Positions 1 to 6,807 are shown, counted from the first letter of the stretch. The stretch is 7,601 nucleotides of DNA from UBA11475 sp045655805 (GCA_045655805.1 JAZOPZ010000023.1:1-7601), one strand, 5' to 3'. The notes: generated by a model from the sequence alone, not told the origin. Translations and numbers: made by a program.

Positions 1-56
1 ATTTCCTTTCTTTGTTCGGGTGTGTATTTGTTAAATTTTTGTCCTTTTTTTGCCAT
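1..56 (-). CDS. IS3-family transposase OrfA, N-terminal fragment (runs off the window)
   Basis: Only 18 codons are visible, reading MAKKGQKFNKYTPEQRKE, before the window edge. This basic opening resembles the start of the helix-turn-helix OrfA protein of IS3/IS150-group insertion sequences, which binds the element's ends and, after frameshifting into OrfB, forms the transposase. The start is well defined: ATG at 54-56 is preceded by AGGAGG at 64-69 with a 7-base gap. An element-end-like sequence lies 84 bases upstream, the usual distance for this family. The identification comes from the short N-terminus plus that terminal sequence. The catalytic DDE part is outside the window, so whether the element is intact cannot be told. 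Confidence 0.6.
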   Translation of the reverse strand, partial: MAKKGQKFNKYTPEQRKE

Positions 57-63
57 AAAAAAA

Positions 64-83
64 CCTCCTATGAAAATTATATC
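64..83 (-). promoter_or_regulatory. Extended -10 promoter and ribosome binding site of the IS OrfA gene
   Basis: On the minus strand there is a perfect extended -10 box, TGATATAAT, with TATAAT at 76-81, and AGGAGG at 64-69. No good -35 box lies 17 bases upstream, which is tolerable with an extended -10. The predicted transcript start falls at or inside the ribosome binding site. Transcripts from this promoter would therefore have almost no leader, so the element may also depend on transcription from outside. Confidence 0.4.
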
Positions 84-218
84 ATAGAAGATTTTTTTAT
101 TAGCCTTTTTTATTGTGTGAACTAAATGGGGTTCACTTCACTACTCGCCTTTTCGTTTGAAAAGTTTATATTCTCAAGGTATAAAATTATTTTATTATAA
201 ACAAATAAAAATTAAATC

Positions 219-239
219 TTTGGTTTGATTTTGACCAAA
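219..239. repeat. Inverted repeat TTTGGT-N9-ACCAAA upstream of the lipoprotein promoter
   Basis: A 6-base perfect inverted repeat with a 9-base spacer lies about 24 bases before the -35 box of the vWA lipoprotein promoter. It could be a regulator binding site or chance in AT-rich DNA. Otherwise the stretch from 141 to 262 shows no gene and no recognisable RNA. Confidence 0.2.
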
Positions 240-262
240 TTAATGCGTGATTTTTTTCTCTA

Positions 263-291
263 TTGACATATTGGGTTAGTTATGATATGAT
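263..291 (+). promoter_or_regulatory. Sigma-A promoter of the vWA lipoprotein gene
   Basis: A consensus -35 box TTGACA (263-268) and a -10 box TATGAT (286-291) are separated by exactly 17 bases, with TG one base before the -10 (extended -10). Transcription should begin near 298. AGGAGG follows at 314-319, 7 bases before ATG 327. The strength of these signals argues that the gene is, or recently was, meant to be expressed. Confidence 0.8.
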
Positions 292-326
292 TATATTAAA
301 AATATAATAGAGTAGGAGGACTGGTT

Positions 327-346
327 ATGAAAAAATAAAATTTTTG
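327..346 (+). other. Displaced natural start: ATG plus A6 run, one base out of frame with the lipoprotein
   Basis: AGGAGG at 314-319 points to ATG 327-329. That ATG reads only Met-Lys-Lys and stops at TAA 336-338. The long open frame lies in the -1 frame. With seven A's instead of six at 330-335, the reading becomes MKKIKFLIVWILIVC and runs straight into the lipoprotein, a textbook signal peptide start. The annotated TTG at 344 has no ribosome binding site at proper distance: 24 bases separate it from AGGAGG. Confidence 0.7.
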
Positions 347-1573
347 ATCGTTTGGATTTTAATAGTTTGTTTTGCTATGTCGTTTTTTACTTTGGGTTGT
401 GGTATGACTGGCTCGTCAGGTGGTTCATCATACGGAGGAGCCGAGAGTGATAGTGGTTCAAACTCGAAAAATGGCAATGGTAACAATGATTATACAAAAC
501 CGGCCGGCCTTATAACTGCTAGCGCTTGGAATGATAACGACTATTACCGTTATTGGAAAGAATTATTTAATGGCAATTCAGATACTCCTGGTAAATTTTG
601 TGATTATGACGGTGCGAATTCTTGGGGATTTAACTCTTATAATAGAATAAAAGTTACCGTCAAGAGAGGAGGAAACGCAATTGCTGGCGCATCCGTGGTA
701 GCATATAATGAAGAAAACGTTGAAATTTATAAAGCCGTTTCCAACGCTAACGGTGATGCATATCTTTTCTGTGACGATTCAGTAGGTACGGTTGTTGCAA
801 CTAGTGGTGAAGGAACTGCTACGGCAGACTTTACTGCGGAACAAAGAGAATTAACGATAGAACTTGATTCAAATGCCGACAAGATGAACGTTATTGAACT
901 TATGTTTCTTGTAGACGTAACTGGTTCAATGGGTGACGAACTGTCTTATCTTAAGAGTGAAATAGTTGACGTAGTTAATAAAATTGCTGCGGGTTACGAG
1001 CAAGTGCAAATTAAATTAGCGTTCTTATTCTATCGTGATAGAGAAGATGTTGAAAATCTTACCTACAACGATTTTGAAGACGTAACAACTAGTGACGGTA
1101 TGTTAAAGCAACAGGCTGCGATAAAATCTCAATATGCAAGTGGTGGTGGCGATAAGCCTGAATACGTTGATGAAGCGTTAGAACTTGCTGTTAGCAAAGA
1201 CTGGAGTGAATACGTTACTACCAAGATGATATTCCATTTATTAGATGCACCTCCACACTCAACGGATAGCGATAAAACTCGTTTTAGAGAAGCAACGTTA
1301 AAGGCTGCTGAACTAGGCATTAGATATTGTCCTATCTTATGTAGTGGGGCTGACGTATTGACGGAATATTTGACTCGTCAAGCAGCGTTACACACAGGTG
1401 GTACTTTCGTGTTTGTAACGGATGATTCGGGCATTGGGAATTCTCACCACGACCCTGATTTGCCAAACGTTACTGTTGAAGCACTAAATTTGCTTATGGT
1501 AAGACTTGTAAAAGGCTATCATACCGGTGTGTTTGAGGCAGCGATTGATTGGAGATACGATATTGAAAAGTAA
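344..1573 (+). CDS. Secreted vWA-domain lipoprotein (start disrupted by a one-base frameshift)
   Basis: A 409-residue frame that probably acts on the outer face of the membrane. Residues 1-18 form the hydrophobic core of a signal peptide ending in LGC, with Cys19 as the likely lipidated residue. The -3 residue is Thr, so the lipobox is imperfect. A Gly/Ser/Asn-rich linker follows (20-55), then a beta-rich region resembling a carboxypeptidase-regulatory or Ig-like domain (about 101-176). Last comes a vWA domain (about 182-395) with the metal-site motif D191-x-T193-G-S195 and a later Asp301 in LLDAPPH. vWA domains bind ligands through a metal ion, and the partner here is unknown. The GGGDKPEYVDEAL stretch recalls vWA domains fused to alpha-kinases, but no kinase is present. 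The real start is probably ATG 327, out of frame by one base. Expression needs slippage or a corrected sequence. Domain calls are confident, the biological role is not. Confidence 0.75.
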   Translation: MIVWILIVCFAMSFFTLGCGMTGSSGGSSYGGAESDSGSNSKNGNGNNDYTKPAGLITASAWNDNDYYRYWKELFNGNSDTPGKFCDYDGANSWGFNSYNRIKVTVKRGGNAIAGASVVAYNEENVEIYKAVSNANGDAYLFCDDSVGTVVATSGEGTATADFTAEQRELTIELDSNADKMNVIELMFLVDVTGSMGDELSYLKSEIVDVVNKIAAGYEQVQIKLAFLFYRDREDVENLTYNDFEDVTTSDGMLKQQAAIKSQYASGGGDKPEYVDEALELAVSKDWSEYVTTKMIFHLLDAPPHSTDSDKTRFREATLKAAELGIRYCPILCSGADVLTEYLTRQAALHTGGTFVFVTDDSGIGNSHHDPDLPNVTVEALNLLMVRLVKGYHTGVFEAAIDWRYDIEK

Positions 1574-1588
1574 TCAAGATTTAATTAA

Positions 1589-1630
1589 AAAACGGGGCAT
1601 ATTATTTATGCTCCGTTTTCATTTTTTTTA
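1589..1630 (+). terminator. Intrinsic terminator between the lipoprotein and upp (possibly bidirectional)
   Basis: A 13-pair stem (1589-1601 with 1607-1619, one G-T wobble) closes a 5-base loop and is followed by eight T's at 1622-1629. It lies 15 bases after the lipoprotein stop codon. A-rich sequence on the left side supplies T's for the opposite strand, so it may also end the convergent uraA-upp transcript. On that strand the wobble becomes an A-C mismatch, making it weaker. Confidence 0.85.
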
Positions 1631-1641
1631 ATTTAAATAAG

Positions 1642-2280
1642 TTACTTTGTGCCAAATATTCTATCGCCAGCATCGCCTAACCCTGGGAGAATATAGCCGT
1701 GGTCGTTGAGACAACGGTCAAGTGTAGAAACGAAGATTTCTACGTCAGGGTAAGTCTCTGCAACTTTAGTTACGCCTTCAGGGGCAGCGATTATTGACAT
1801 AAGTTTAATCTTTTTGCAACCACGCTTTTTAAGCATTTTGATTGCGTCGCAAGCACTACCGCCAGTTGCAAGCATTGGGTCAACTACCATAACGACCTTT
1901 TCTTCAATTTGAGCAGGTAGTTTGCAATAATATTCTTGTGGTTCTAAAGTTTCTTCATCGCGATATAAGCCGATGTGACCTACTTTTGCAGCAGGGAATA
2001 AAGAAAGTATACCGTCAACCATACCAAGACCTGCACGCAAGATTGGTACGATCGCTATTGAATTTTCTTTAACAACGGTTTGTTTGGTAATTTCAAGAGG
2101 GGTTTCCACTTCAATTACCTGGGTAGGAACGTCTTTAAAACTTTCATACGCCATAAGCGTAGCAAGTTCGCTAACGATTTCCCTAAATTGTTTAGTAGTA
2201 GTGTCCTTATTTCTGATAATTGCCAATTTATGCCTTATTAACGGATGGTCTAAAATATGTACGTTTTTATAATCTTTCAT
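1642..2280 (-). CDS. upp: Uracil phosphoribosyltransferase
   Basis: This cytoplasmic enzyme joins uracil to PRPP to make UMP and pyrophosphate, the main uracil salvage step. The 212-residue protein is close to the family's usual length of about 209. It has the PRPP-binding loop VVDPMLATGGS (132-142), the ILRAGLG segment around Arg82, and the C-terminal uracil-binding signature GYILPGLGDAGDRIFGTK (195-212), all intact. I chose ATG 2280 because AAGGA at 2288-2292 lies 7 bases upstream. An in-frame TTG at 2286 would leave only one base from that site. The gene lies 26 bases after the uraA stop on the same strand, so importer and enzyme form one salvage operon. It should share the uraA promoter and leader control. 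Identification is very firm. Confidence 0.97.
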   Translation of the reverse strand: MKDYKNVHILDHPLIRHKLAIIRNKDTTTKQFREIVSELATLMAYESFKDVPTQVIEVETPLEITKQTVVKENSIAIVPILRAGLGMVDGILSLFPAAKVGHIGLYRDEETLEPQEYYCKLPAQIEEKVVMVVDPMLATGGSACDAIKMLKKRGCKKIKLMSIIAAPEGVTKVAETYPDVEIFVSTLDRCLNDHGYILPGLGDAGDRIFGTK

Positions 2281-2306
2281 ATTCAAATCCTTAAAATTTA
2301 TTAGGC

Positions 2307-3719
2307 TTATTCTTTATTGCCATCGCAGTCTGCTTCGCAAATAACGCAGTCGTTATCACAAGATTCTTCATCCATTTTAGCAGCCTTTGAAGTTAAAAGG
2401 TTGGTTAAAATACCGAGAATAAGTGCACAAGCAATAGAAGTGATAGTGATTTGACCAAATCTTAAAGCCATGCTACCAACACCAGTGATTAAAATAACTG
2501 ATACTGTAAAGAGATTTCTATTCTTATTGAGGTCAACTTTTTGAACCATCTTTAAGCCTGAAACTGCAATAAAGCCGTAAAGTGAAATACAAACGCCACC
2601 CATTACGCAAGGAGGGATGGTTGCAAGGAAAGTTACGAACGGAGCAAAGAATGCTGAAACGATACAAATAACTGCTGCAGTAAAAATAGTAACGATTGAT
2701 GCGTTGCCTGAAATTGCTACGCAACCAACTGATTCGCCGTAAGAAGTATTAGGGCAACCACCAAAGAACGCGCCAACCATAGAGCCAACACCGTCACCAA
2801 GTAAAGTTTTGTCAAGACCTGGGTCAACGGTTAAGTCAGAACCGATTATTGTTGAAATATTCTTGTGGTCAGCCAAGTGTTCAGCAAATACTACGAAGGC
2901 TACAGGAACATAGGCAACGGCAAGAGTTGCAAAGTATGAACCAGTTAACTTATCAAAACCTTCAAACGCTTTAATGAAAGTGAATTCAGGGAGCCATTGC
3001 ATATCTTTAAAGAGAGCAAAGTTAACGAGTTGCATTTCAGGAACGTCAGCAATTAAGCCGATAACGGTAAATATTGTTGCTACTAAGTAACCTGCTAAAA
3101 TACCGATAATGAAAGGTATCATCTTCATCATCTTTTTACCGTATACTGAACAGAAGATTACGGTGCCGAGAGTTACGATAGCGCAAATAAGACCTAAAAT
3201 ACCTTGAGTGTTCATAATGTAAGCAGTTAAATCTGCATCCCAAGTAATTCTCATCACTGCATCTTTAACGGCGTTGCCTGAAAGTGATAAACCGATAATA
3301 GCAACGGTAGGTCCGATAACTGATGCTGGCATAACCTTATCAATCCACTTAACGCCGGCAAATTTAACTACTATAGCAATAACCACGTAAACAAGGCCTG
3401 CCATAATAGCGCCGATTACAAGGCCAAGGTAACCTGCCGAGATGCTTGCAGCACCACCAAAGGCAGAAAGCATTGAACCGATAAAAGCAAAGGATGAACC
3501 CAAGAATACAGGGCTTTTTGCTTTAGTGAATAAAATGTAAACGAGTGTGCCTACACCTGCGCCGAAAAGGGCTGCTGATTGGCTCATGCCATTACCTACG
3601 ATCGCAGGAACTGCAATGGTTGCCGCTAAAATAGCGAGCACTTGTTGGAAAGCAAAAATCAAGGTTTTAACTAAACCTGGATTGTCTTTCACGCCGTACT
3701 TGAGATTAACGTTGTTCAT
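2307..3719 (-). CDS. uraA: Uracil permease, NCS2 (nucleobase:cation symporter 2) family
   Basis: An inner-membrane proton symporter expected to import uracil for the adjacent upp product. The 470-residue protein is hydrophobic throughout, consistent with the 14-helix NCS2 fold. Two family landmarks are visible: FAEHLADH with Glu280 (equivalent to the uracil-binding Glu241 of E. coli UraA) and NTSYGES with Glu329 (equivalent to Glu290). Alignment by eye puts Asp284 where UraA has His245. The start ATG 3717-3719 has GGAGG at 3729-3733, 9 bases upstream. It is longer than typical members (about 430). Part of the excess is an acidic C-terminal tail with four cysteines at 454, 458, 461 and 465. 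Uracil rather than xanthine specificity is inferred mainly from the operon with upp. The symbol pyrP would be equally valid. Confidence 0.92.
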   Translation of the reverse strand: MNNVNLKYGVKDNPGLVKTLIFAFQQVLAILAATIAVPAIVGNGMSQSAALFGAGVGTLVYILFTKAKSPVFLGSSFAFIGSMLSAFGGAASISAGYLGLVIGAIMAGLVYVVIAIVVKFAGVKWIDKVMPASVIGPTVAIIGLSLSGNAVKDAVMRITWDADLTAYIMNTQGILGLICAIVTLGTVIFCSVYGKKMMKMIPFIIGILAGYLVATIFTVIGLIADVPEMQLVNFALFKDMQWLPEFTFIKAFEGFDKLTGSYFATLAVAYVPVAFVVFAEHLADHKNISTIIGSDLTVDPGLDKTLLGDGVGSMVGAFFGGCPNTSYGESVGCVAISGNASIVTIFTAAVICIVSAFFAPFVTFLATIPPCVMGGVCISLYGFIAVSGLKMVQKVDLNKNRNLFTVSVILITGVGSMALRFGQITITSIACALILGILTNLLTSKAAKMDEESCDNDCVICEADCDGNKE

Positions 3720-3747
3720 TTATAAAATCCTCCAAAAAAATTTTCTC

Positions 3748-3778
3748 AAAAAAAATGAAGCCGACAATGACTTCATTT
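3748..3778 (-). terminator. Putative attenuator hairpin in the uraA leader
   Basis: On the minus strand AAATGAAG and CTTCATTT (3771-3778 and 3753-3760) form an 8-pair stem with a 10-base loop, running into eight T's (3755-3748). It sits 15 bases before the uraA ribosome binding site and well downstream of that operon's promoter. Its job is therefore probably to stop transcription conditionally, as in pyrimidine-gene attenuation. The stem has only two G-C pairs, so it may be a weak terminator. Confidence 0.55.
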
Positions 3779-3801
3779 AAAATTTACGGATTTAAAATAG
3801 T

Positions 3802-3868
3802 GGTGCTTAAAGAATTAAGGCTAAAAGTATAAAATTGATTACAAATTTTTGCCGTCATCTTTAGTACC
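3802..3868 (-). promoter_or_regulatory. Structured leader element of the uraA-upp mRNA (unclassified)
   Basis: The minus-strand leader can fold into an outer stem of about 10 pairs (3858-3868 with 3802-3813, one mismatch and one bulge), an internal loop, and an inner stem (3846-3853 with 3819-3826, one mismatch). GATGAC at 3854-3859, at the internal loop, can also pair with GUCAUU at 3766-3771 in the attenuator hairpin, one wobble included. This suggests alternative folds. I do not see the consensus PyrR-binding loop or a purine riboswitch core. High A+U content makes chance pairing a real possibility. Confidence 0.35.
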
Positions 3869-3888
3869 TCTAACTTATCGTTATTTCT

Positions 3889-3917
3889 ATTATAGCAAAT
3901 TAAAGTTTTAAAATCAA
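3889..3917 (-). promoter_or_regulatory. Sigma-A promoter of the uraA-upp operon
   Basis: On the minus strand the -35 box TTGATT (3912-3917) and the -10 box TATAAT (3889-3894) are 17 bases apart, with TG one base before the -10. Transcription should start near 3882, giving a leader of about 160 bases before the uraA ATG. That is unusually long and consistent with leader-based control. Confidence 0.8.
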
Positions 3918-3920
3918 TAC

Positions 3921-3946
3921 CTATTTTAAAATAGTCAAACTATTTT
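3921..3946. repeat. AT-only inverted repeats at the end of trkH
   Basis: AAAATAGT and ACTATTTT (3928-3935 and 3939-3946) form a perfect 8-pair stem with a 3-base loop that includes the trkH stop codon. The overlapping 3921-3934 is itself a perfect 14-base palindrome. It could be a weak end signal for trkA-trkH, but it has little G-C and no good T run on the minus strand. The T run is on the plus strand, where no gene needs it. Readthrough of trkH into uraA is possible. Confidence 0.3.
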
Positions 3947-5409
3947 TTTACCCAAGTCGTTATACTGAAAGTTAACAAAATAGGGTAAATTTCAAGCCTA
4001 CCTAAAAGCATTGCGCACGTCAATACTATTTTAGAGAAAGGCGAAAATGCCGAGTAGTTTGCCATTGGGCCTACTGCCGACAAACCTGGGCCGATATTAT
4101 TTAAGCAGGATGCTGCTGCAGATAGGTTAGTTGTTAAGGCTTGCTCGCTTGTTAAAGTGTTTATCCATGGGTCTATAAATAGGAGCAAAAATATAACGGC
4201 GAACAGTAAAATATAGATTAATAGGTAAGAGTTTACGCCGGCTATCGTTTCTTCGTCCAATTTTTTGCCGTCAAGTTTAGTGATGGTGGTGGTTCTAGGA
4301 TGTAAAACTCTCTTTAAGTTTGCTGAAATACTTTTAAACAATATTACCAAACGAGAAACTTTAAAACCACCTGCAGTAGAACCTGCGCAAGCCCCGCCGA
4401 ACATCAGTACAAGCAAAAGTGTTTGAGAGAAAATAGGCCATTTAGCGAAATCTACAGTTGAATATCCCGTAGTCGTTAATATTGACGAAGTTTGAAAGAA
4501 AGAGAGCCTTACCGTCGTCCAAAAATCGTTATAAACACTATAAATGTTTATTGAAATTAAAGTGATGGAGGAAACGGCAATACCAATATACACCCAAAAT
4601 TCGGTGTTTTTAAAAATGGCAGAAAACTTACCTATGATGATTAAAAAATATAAGTTGAAGTTTACGCCGAAAAGTAACATAAATACGGCGATAACCCATT
4701 GTACGTAATTACTATAAGTGGCTAAGCCTGTTGAACTAACTGCAAAGCCCCCCGTTCCTGCCGTACCAAAAGCGTAAACTAAACTTTCAAACAAGTCTAA
4801 TCCGCCGAATAATAACAAGATGGTTAACACAAGTGTTAGCGCGGTGTATATCAAGTATAAAATAAGGGTAGTTTGTTTGGTTTTTGGTAAAAACTTATCC
4901 ACTACAGGGCCAGGCATTTCAGCCCTTAAAATATGCATAGTACGGTCGGTATTTTTAGGAGCGAGAGCCATAATAAATACTAAAATACCCATGCCACCAA
5001 TCCAATGTGTGAAACTACGCCAGAAAAGGACACCGTGGCTCAATTTTTCAACGTTTTCAAGGATTGATGCGCCTGTGGTCGTAAAACCGCTTACGGTCTC
5101 AAATAGGGCGTCTACGAAACTAGGGATTTCACCACTAATAACAAAGGGTAGTGCTCCGACGATTGAAACTGTGATCCACGCAAGCGCAACGGTAACGAAC
5201 CCTTCTTTTGCAAAAATATATTGATTATCGGGTTTAATAAAATAAACCAATAAACTTGATACGAGTAGTACAGCCAGGGCAACGGTAGCAAAAATTGCCG
5301 AAACGGTCCACTCATTGTACACCAAGGAAACGATTGCAGGCAAGAGCATTAAAAACGCCTCAACACGCAAAACTTTGCCTATAGTGTTAGTAACCATTTT
5401 ATAATTCAT
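3940..5409 (-). CDS. trkH: Trk-type potassium uptake membrane subunit
   Basis: This membrane protein forms the potassium-conducting pore of the Trk/Ktr system. The 489 residues show the expected four pore-loop repeats with selectivity-filter sequences TTGAS (111-115), AGTGGF (217-222), TTTGYST (312-318) and NNIGPGL (437-443). WRSFTHWIGGMGI (130-142) and the conserved GRLEIYP near the C-terminus (470-476) are also present. The length matches TrkH (about 485) rather than the shorter KtrB. ATG 5407-5409 has AGAGG at 5416-5420, 6 bases upstream. This binding site overlaps the end of trkA, and the trkA stop is only 3 bases away, so the two are probably translationally coupled. The pairing with a double-domain TrkA next door supports assignment to Trk. 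Na+ or H+ coupling cannot be read from the sequence. Confidence 0.96.
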   Translation of the reverse strand: MNYKMVTNTIGKVLRVEAFLMLLPAIVSLVYNEWTVSAIFATVALAVLLVSSLLVYFIKPDNQYIFAKEGFVTVALAWITVSIVGALPFVISGEIPSFVDALFETVSGFTTTGASILENVEKLSHGVLFWRSFTHWIGGMGILVFIMALAPKNTDRTMHILRAEMPGPVVDKFLPKTKQTTLILYLIYTALTLVLTILLLFGGLDLFESLVYAFGTAGTGGFAVSSTGLATYSNYVQWVIAVFMLLFGVNFNLYFLIIIGKFSAIFKNTEFWVYIGIAVSSITLISINIYSVYNDFWTTVRLSFFQTSSILTTTGYSTVDFAKWPIFSQTLLLVLMFGGACAGSTAGGFKVSRLVILFKSISANLKRVLHPRTTTITKLDGKKLDEETIAGVNSYLLIYILLFAVIFLLLFIDPWINTLTSEQALTTNLSAAASCLNNIGPGLSAVGPMANYSAFSPFSKIVLTCAMLLGRLEIYPILLTFSITTWVKK

Positions 5410-5412
5410 AGA

Positions 5413-6777
5413 TTACCTCTTGATGATATCTAATAAATTCATAACTCGCTTACCTTCGGAAATCACGACTACGCTATCGCCCGGCAAAATAACGTCGTCG
5501 CCAGAAGGAATAATTGCTTGGTTTTTTCTTGAAATACCCGCTATAAGCACGCCGTCTGTTAAAAGCATATCTTTAAGTGGAATATTGATATATTCAAAGT
5601 CGTCTAAAACTTTAAATTCAACAACTTCAGCCATACCGTTCATAACGGAATATAAAGTTTCAATTTGAGAACCGATAGAATTTTCAAGCGCTCTTGCGTA
5701 CTTTACTATAAGGTCTGCAACGATACGCTTTGGAGTAATGGTGGTAGTTAAACCAATATTTTCAGCAATAACGGAAAGTTCATCACGATTAATTTTTGTG
5801 ATAACTTTAGGTACTTCTTTAGAAAGCGCGTAAACAGAAATAAGAATATTATTTTCGTCCGAGCCCGTGAGTGAGATAAGTGCGTCGGTGGAACTTATAC
5901 CTTCTTCAATCAAAAGTTCTTGCGACATACCGTCCCCGTAAATTACGGTTGCATTACCGTCTAACTGTTCGCATATATCGTCGCACGCCTCTTTGTTAAT
6001 TTCAATAATTTTAACGTTATGTTTGTCGGCAAGTAAAATATTTGACAAATATCCAGAAACTTTACCTGCGCCTAAAATCATTACGTTTTTAAGTTGTATG
6101 TTTGAAAGACCCATAAGTTGTAATAACTTATAAGTATCTTTTTTAGAAGAAACTATACCGATTTTATCGCCACCTTGCAAAACGAAGTTGCCGTTTGGTA
6201 TATAAATCTGACCGTCTCTATAAACCGTTGAAATTAAGAATTTAATTTTACAATCTTTTCTTACATCAATCAAAGTTTTGCCACACATAGGGGAGTCTTT
6301 TTTAAGAAGAACTTCAATCATTTCAAGTGGGCCGTTTAAAAAACGCTCAACCTTGGTTGCAGATGGCGTTTTGATTAGGTTGTAAATAGCCTCTGCTGTC
6401 ATTCTTTCAGGGTTAATGACCATTGAAAGTTCAAGATGTTCCTTCATAAACGAAAGATTTTCATAATTGTTTTCAATGTCTCTAATACGTGCAACCGTGT
6501 GTGTAGCGCCCATACGTTTTGCACAAAAACAAGCAAGCATGTTAAGTTCGTCCGAATCTGTTACGGCGATAAAAAGTTCTGCCTTTTCAATGCCTGCGTC
6601 TTTTAAGTCAAGATAATTCGTGCCGTTACCACAAAAAGCAATAATATCGTGGGAATTACGGACGTCTTCAACTACTGCTAAATCGGTATCAATTGCCACG
6701 ACGTCGTGTTTTTCGTTCACTAAACTTGAAATTATGGCTTTACCAATTTTACCACAGCCGACTACAACGATTTTCAT
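5413..6777 (-). CDS. trkA: Trk potassium system nucleotide-binding regulatory subunit
   Basis: This cytoplasmic subunit binds NAD(H) or ATP/ADP and gates the TrkH pore. The 454-residue protein carries two RCK modules. The first Rossmann fold has G7-C-G9-K-I-G12 with Asp30 at the end of strand two. The second has G236-A-G238-K-V-S-G242 with Glu259. Each is followed by a TrkA_C-like domain (about 147-223 and 376-454). This duplicated layout and length match E. coli-type TrkA (458) rather than single-module KtrA. I chose ATG 6775-6777 because GAAGGAG (6783-6789) lies 5 bases upstream and the protein then begins directly with MKIVVVG. An in-frame TTG at 6798 would add seven residues upstream of that binding site and is unlikely. 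It is the first gene of the trkA-trkH operon. Confidence 0.96.
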   Translation of the reverse strand: MKIVVVGCGKIGKAIISSLVNEKHDVVAIDTDLAVVEDVRNSHDIIAFCGNGTNYLDLKDAGIEKAELFIAVTDSDELNMLACFCAKRMGATHTVARIRDIENNYENLSFMKEHLELSMVINPERMTAEAIYNLIKTPSATKVERFLNGPLEMIEVLLKKDSPMCGKTLIDVRKDCKIKFLISTVYRDGQIYIPNGNFVLQGGDKIGIVSSKKDTYKLLQLMGLSNIQLKNVMILGAGKVSGYLSNILLADKHNVKIIEINKEACDDICEQLDGNATVIYGDGMSQELLIEEGISSTDALISLTGSDENNILISVYALSKEVPKVITKINRDELSVIAENIGLTTTITPKRIVADLIVKYARALENSIGSQIETLYSVMNGMAEVVEFKVLDDFEYINIPLKDMLLTDGVLIAGISRKNQAIIPSGDDVILPGDSVVVISEGKRVMNLLDIIKR

Positions 6778-6789
6778 AAAAACTCCTTC

Positions 6790-6807
6790 GTTCAACAAAC
6801 ATTGAAC
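6790..6807. repeat. Palindrome GTTCAA-N6-TTGAAC at the trkA transcription start
   Basis: A perfect 6-base inverted repeat lies between the trkA -10 box and its ribosome binding site, starting about where the transcript should begin. It could be an operator for a dimeric repressor or a 5'-end hairpin in the trkA-trkH mRNA. Nothing in the window decides between these. Confidence 0.4.

Larger units (their letters stand above)
1..140 (-). mobile_element. Left end of an IS3/IS150-like insertion sequence
   Basis: Read on the minus strand from base 140, the sequence begins TGAAGTGAACCCCATTTAG, resembling the TGAACTGACCCC-type terminal repeats common in IS150-group elements. It is followed by a short leader and the OrfA-like start. 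A GTGAAC/GTTCAC inverted pair (117-122 and 131-136) sits inside the terminal repeat. The boundary at 140 is inferred from this similarity. The other end and the target duplication are outside the window, so it cannot be confirmed here. Confidence 0.5.

Noticed and set aside
157..185. Second plus-strand promoter (TTGAAA, 17 bases, TATAAA)
   Set aside because: It matches loosely in very AT-rich DNA, and the promoter at 263-291 is far better and closer to the gene.
2281..2286. TTG 2286 as the upp start
   Set aside because: It is one base from the AAGGA site, whereas ATG 2280 is spaced 7 bases.
2320..2360. CX3CX2C in the UraA tail as a radical SAM motif
   Set aside because: The protein is a membrane transporter and the motif is in a short terminal tail without the barrel fold; spacing alone is not evidence.
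3775..3798. Direct repeat ATTTAAAAT separated by 6 bases in the uraA leader
   Set aside because: It is a short A/T-only repeat, easily explained by base composition, and it partly overlaps the attenuator stem.
4820..5224. Plus-strand open frame of 134 codons inside trkH
   Set aside because: It is antisense to a clearly conserved TrkH region, has no convincing ribosome binding site, and shows no recognisable domain.
6778..6798. TTG 6798 as the trkA start
   Set aside because: It lies upstream of the GAAGGAG site that fits ATG 6777, and the family begins directly at the MKIVVVG strand.
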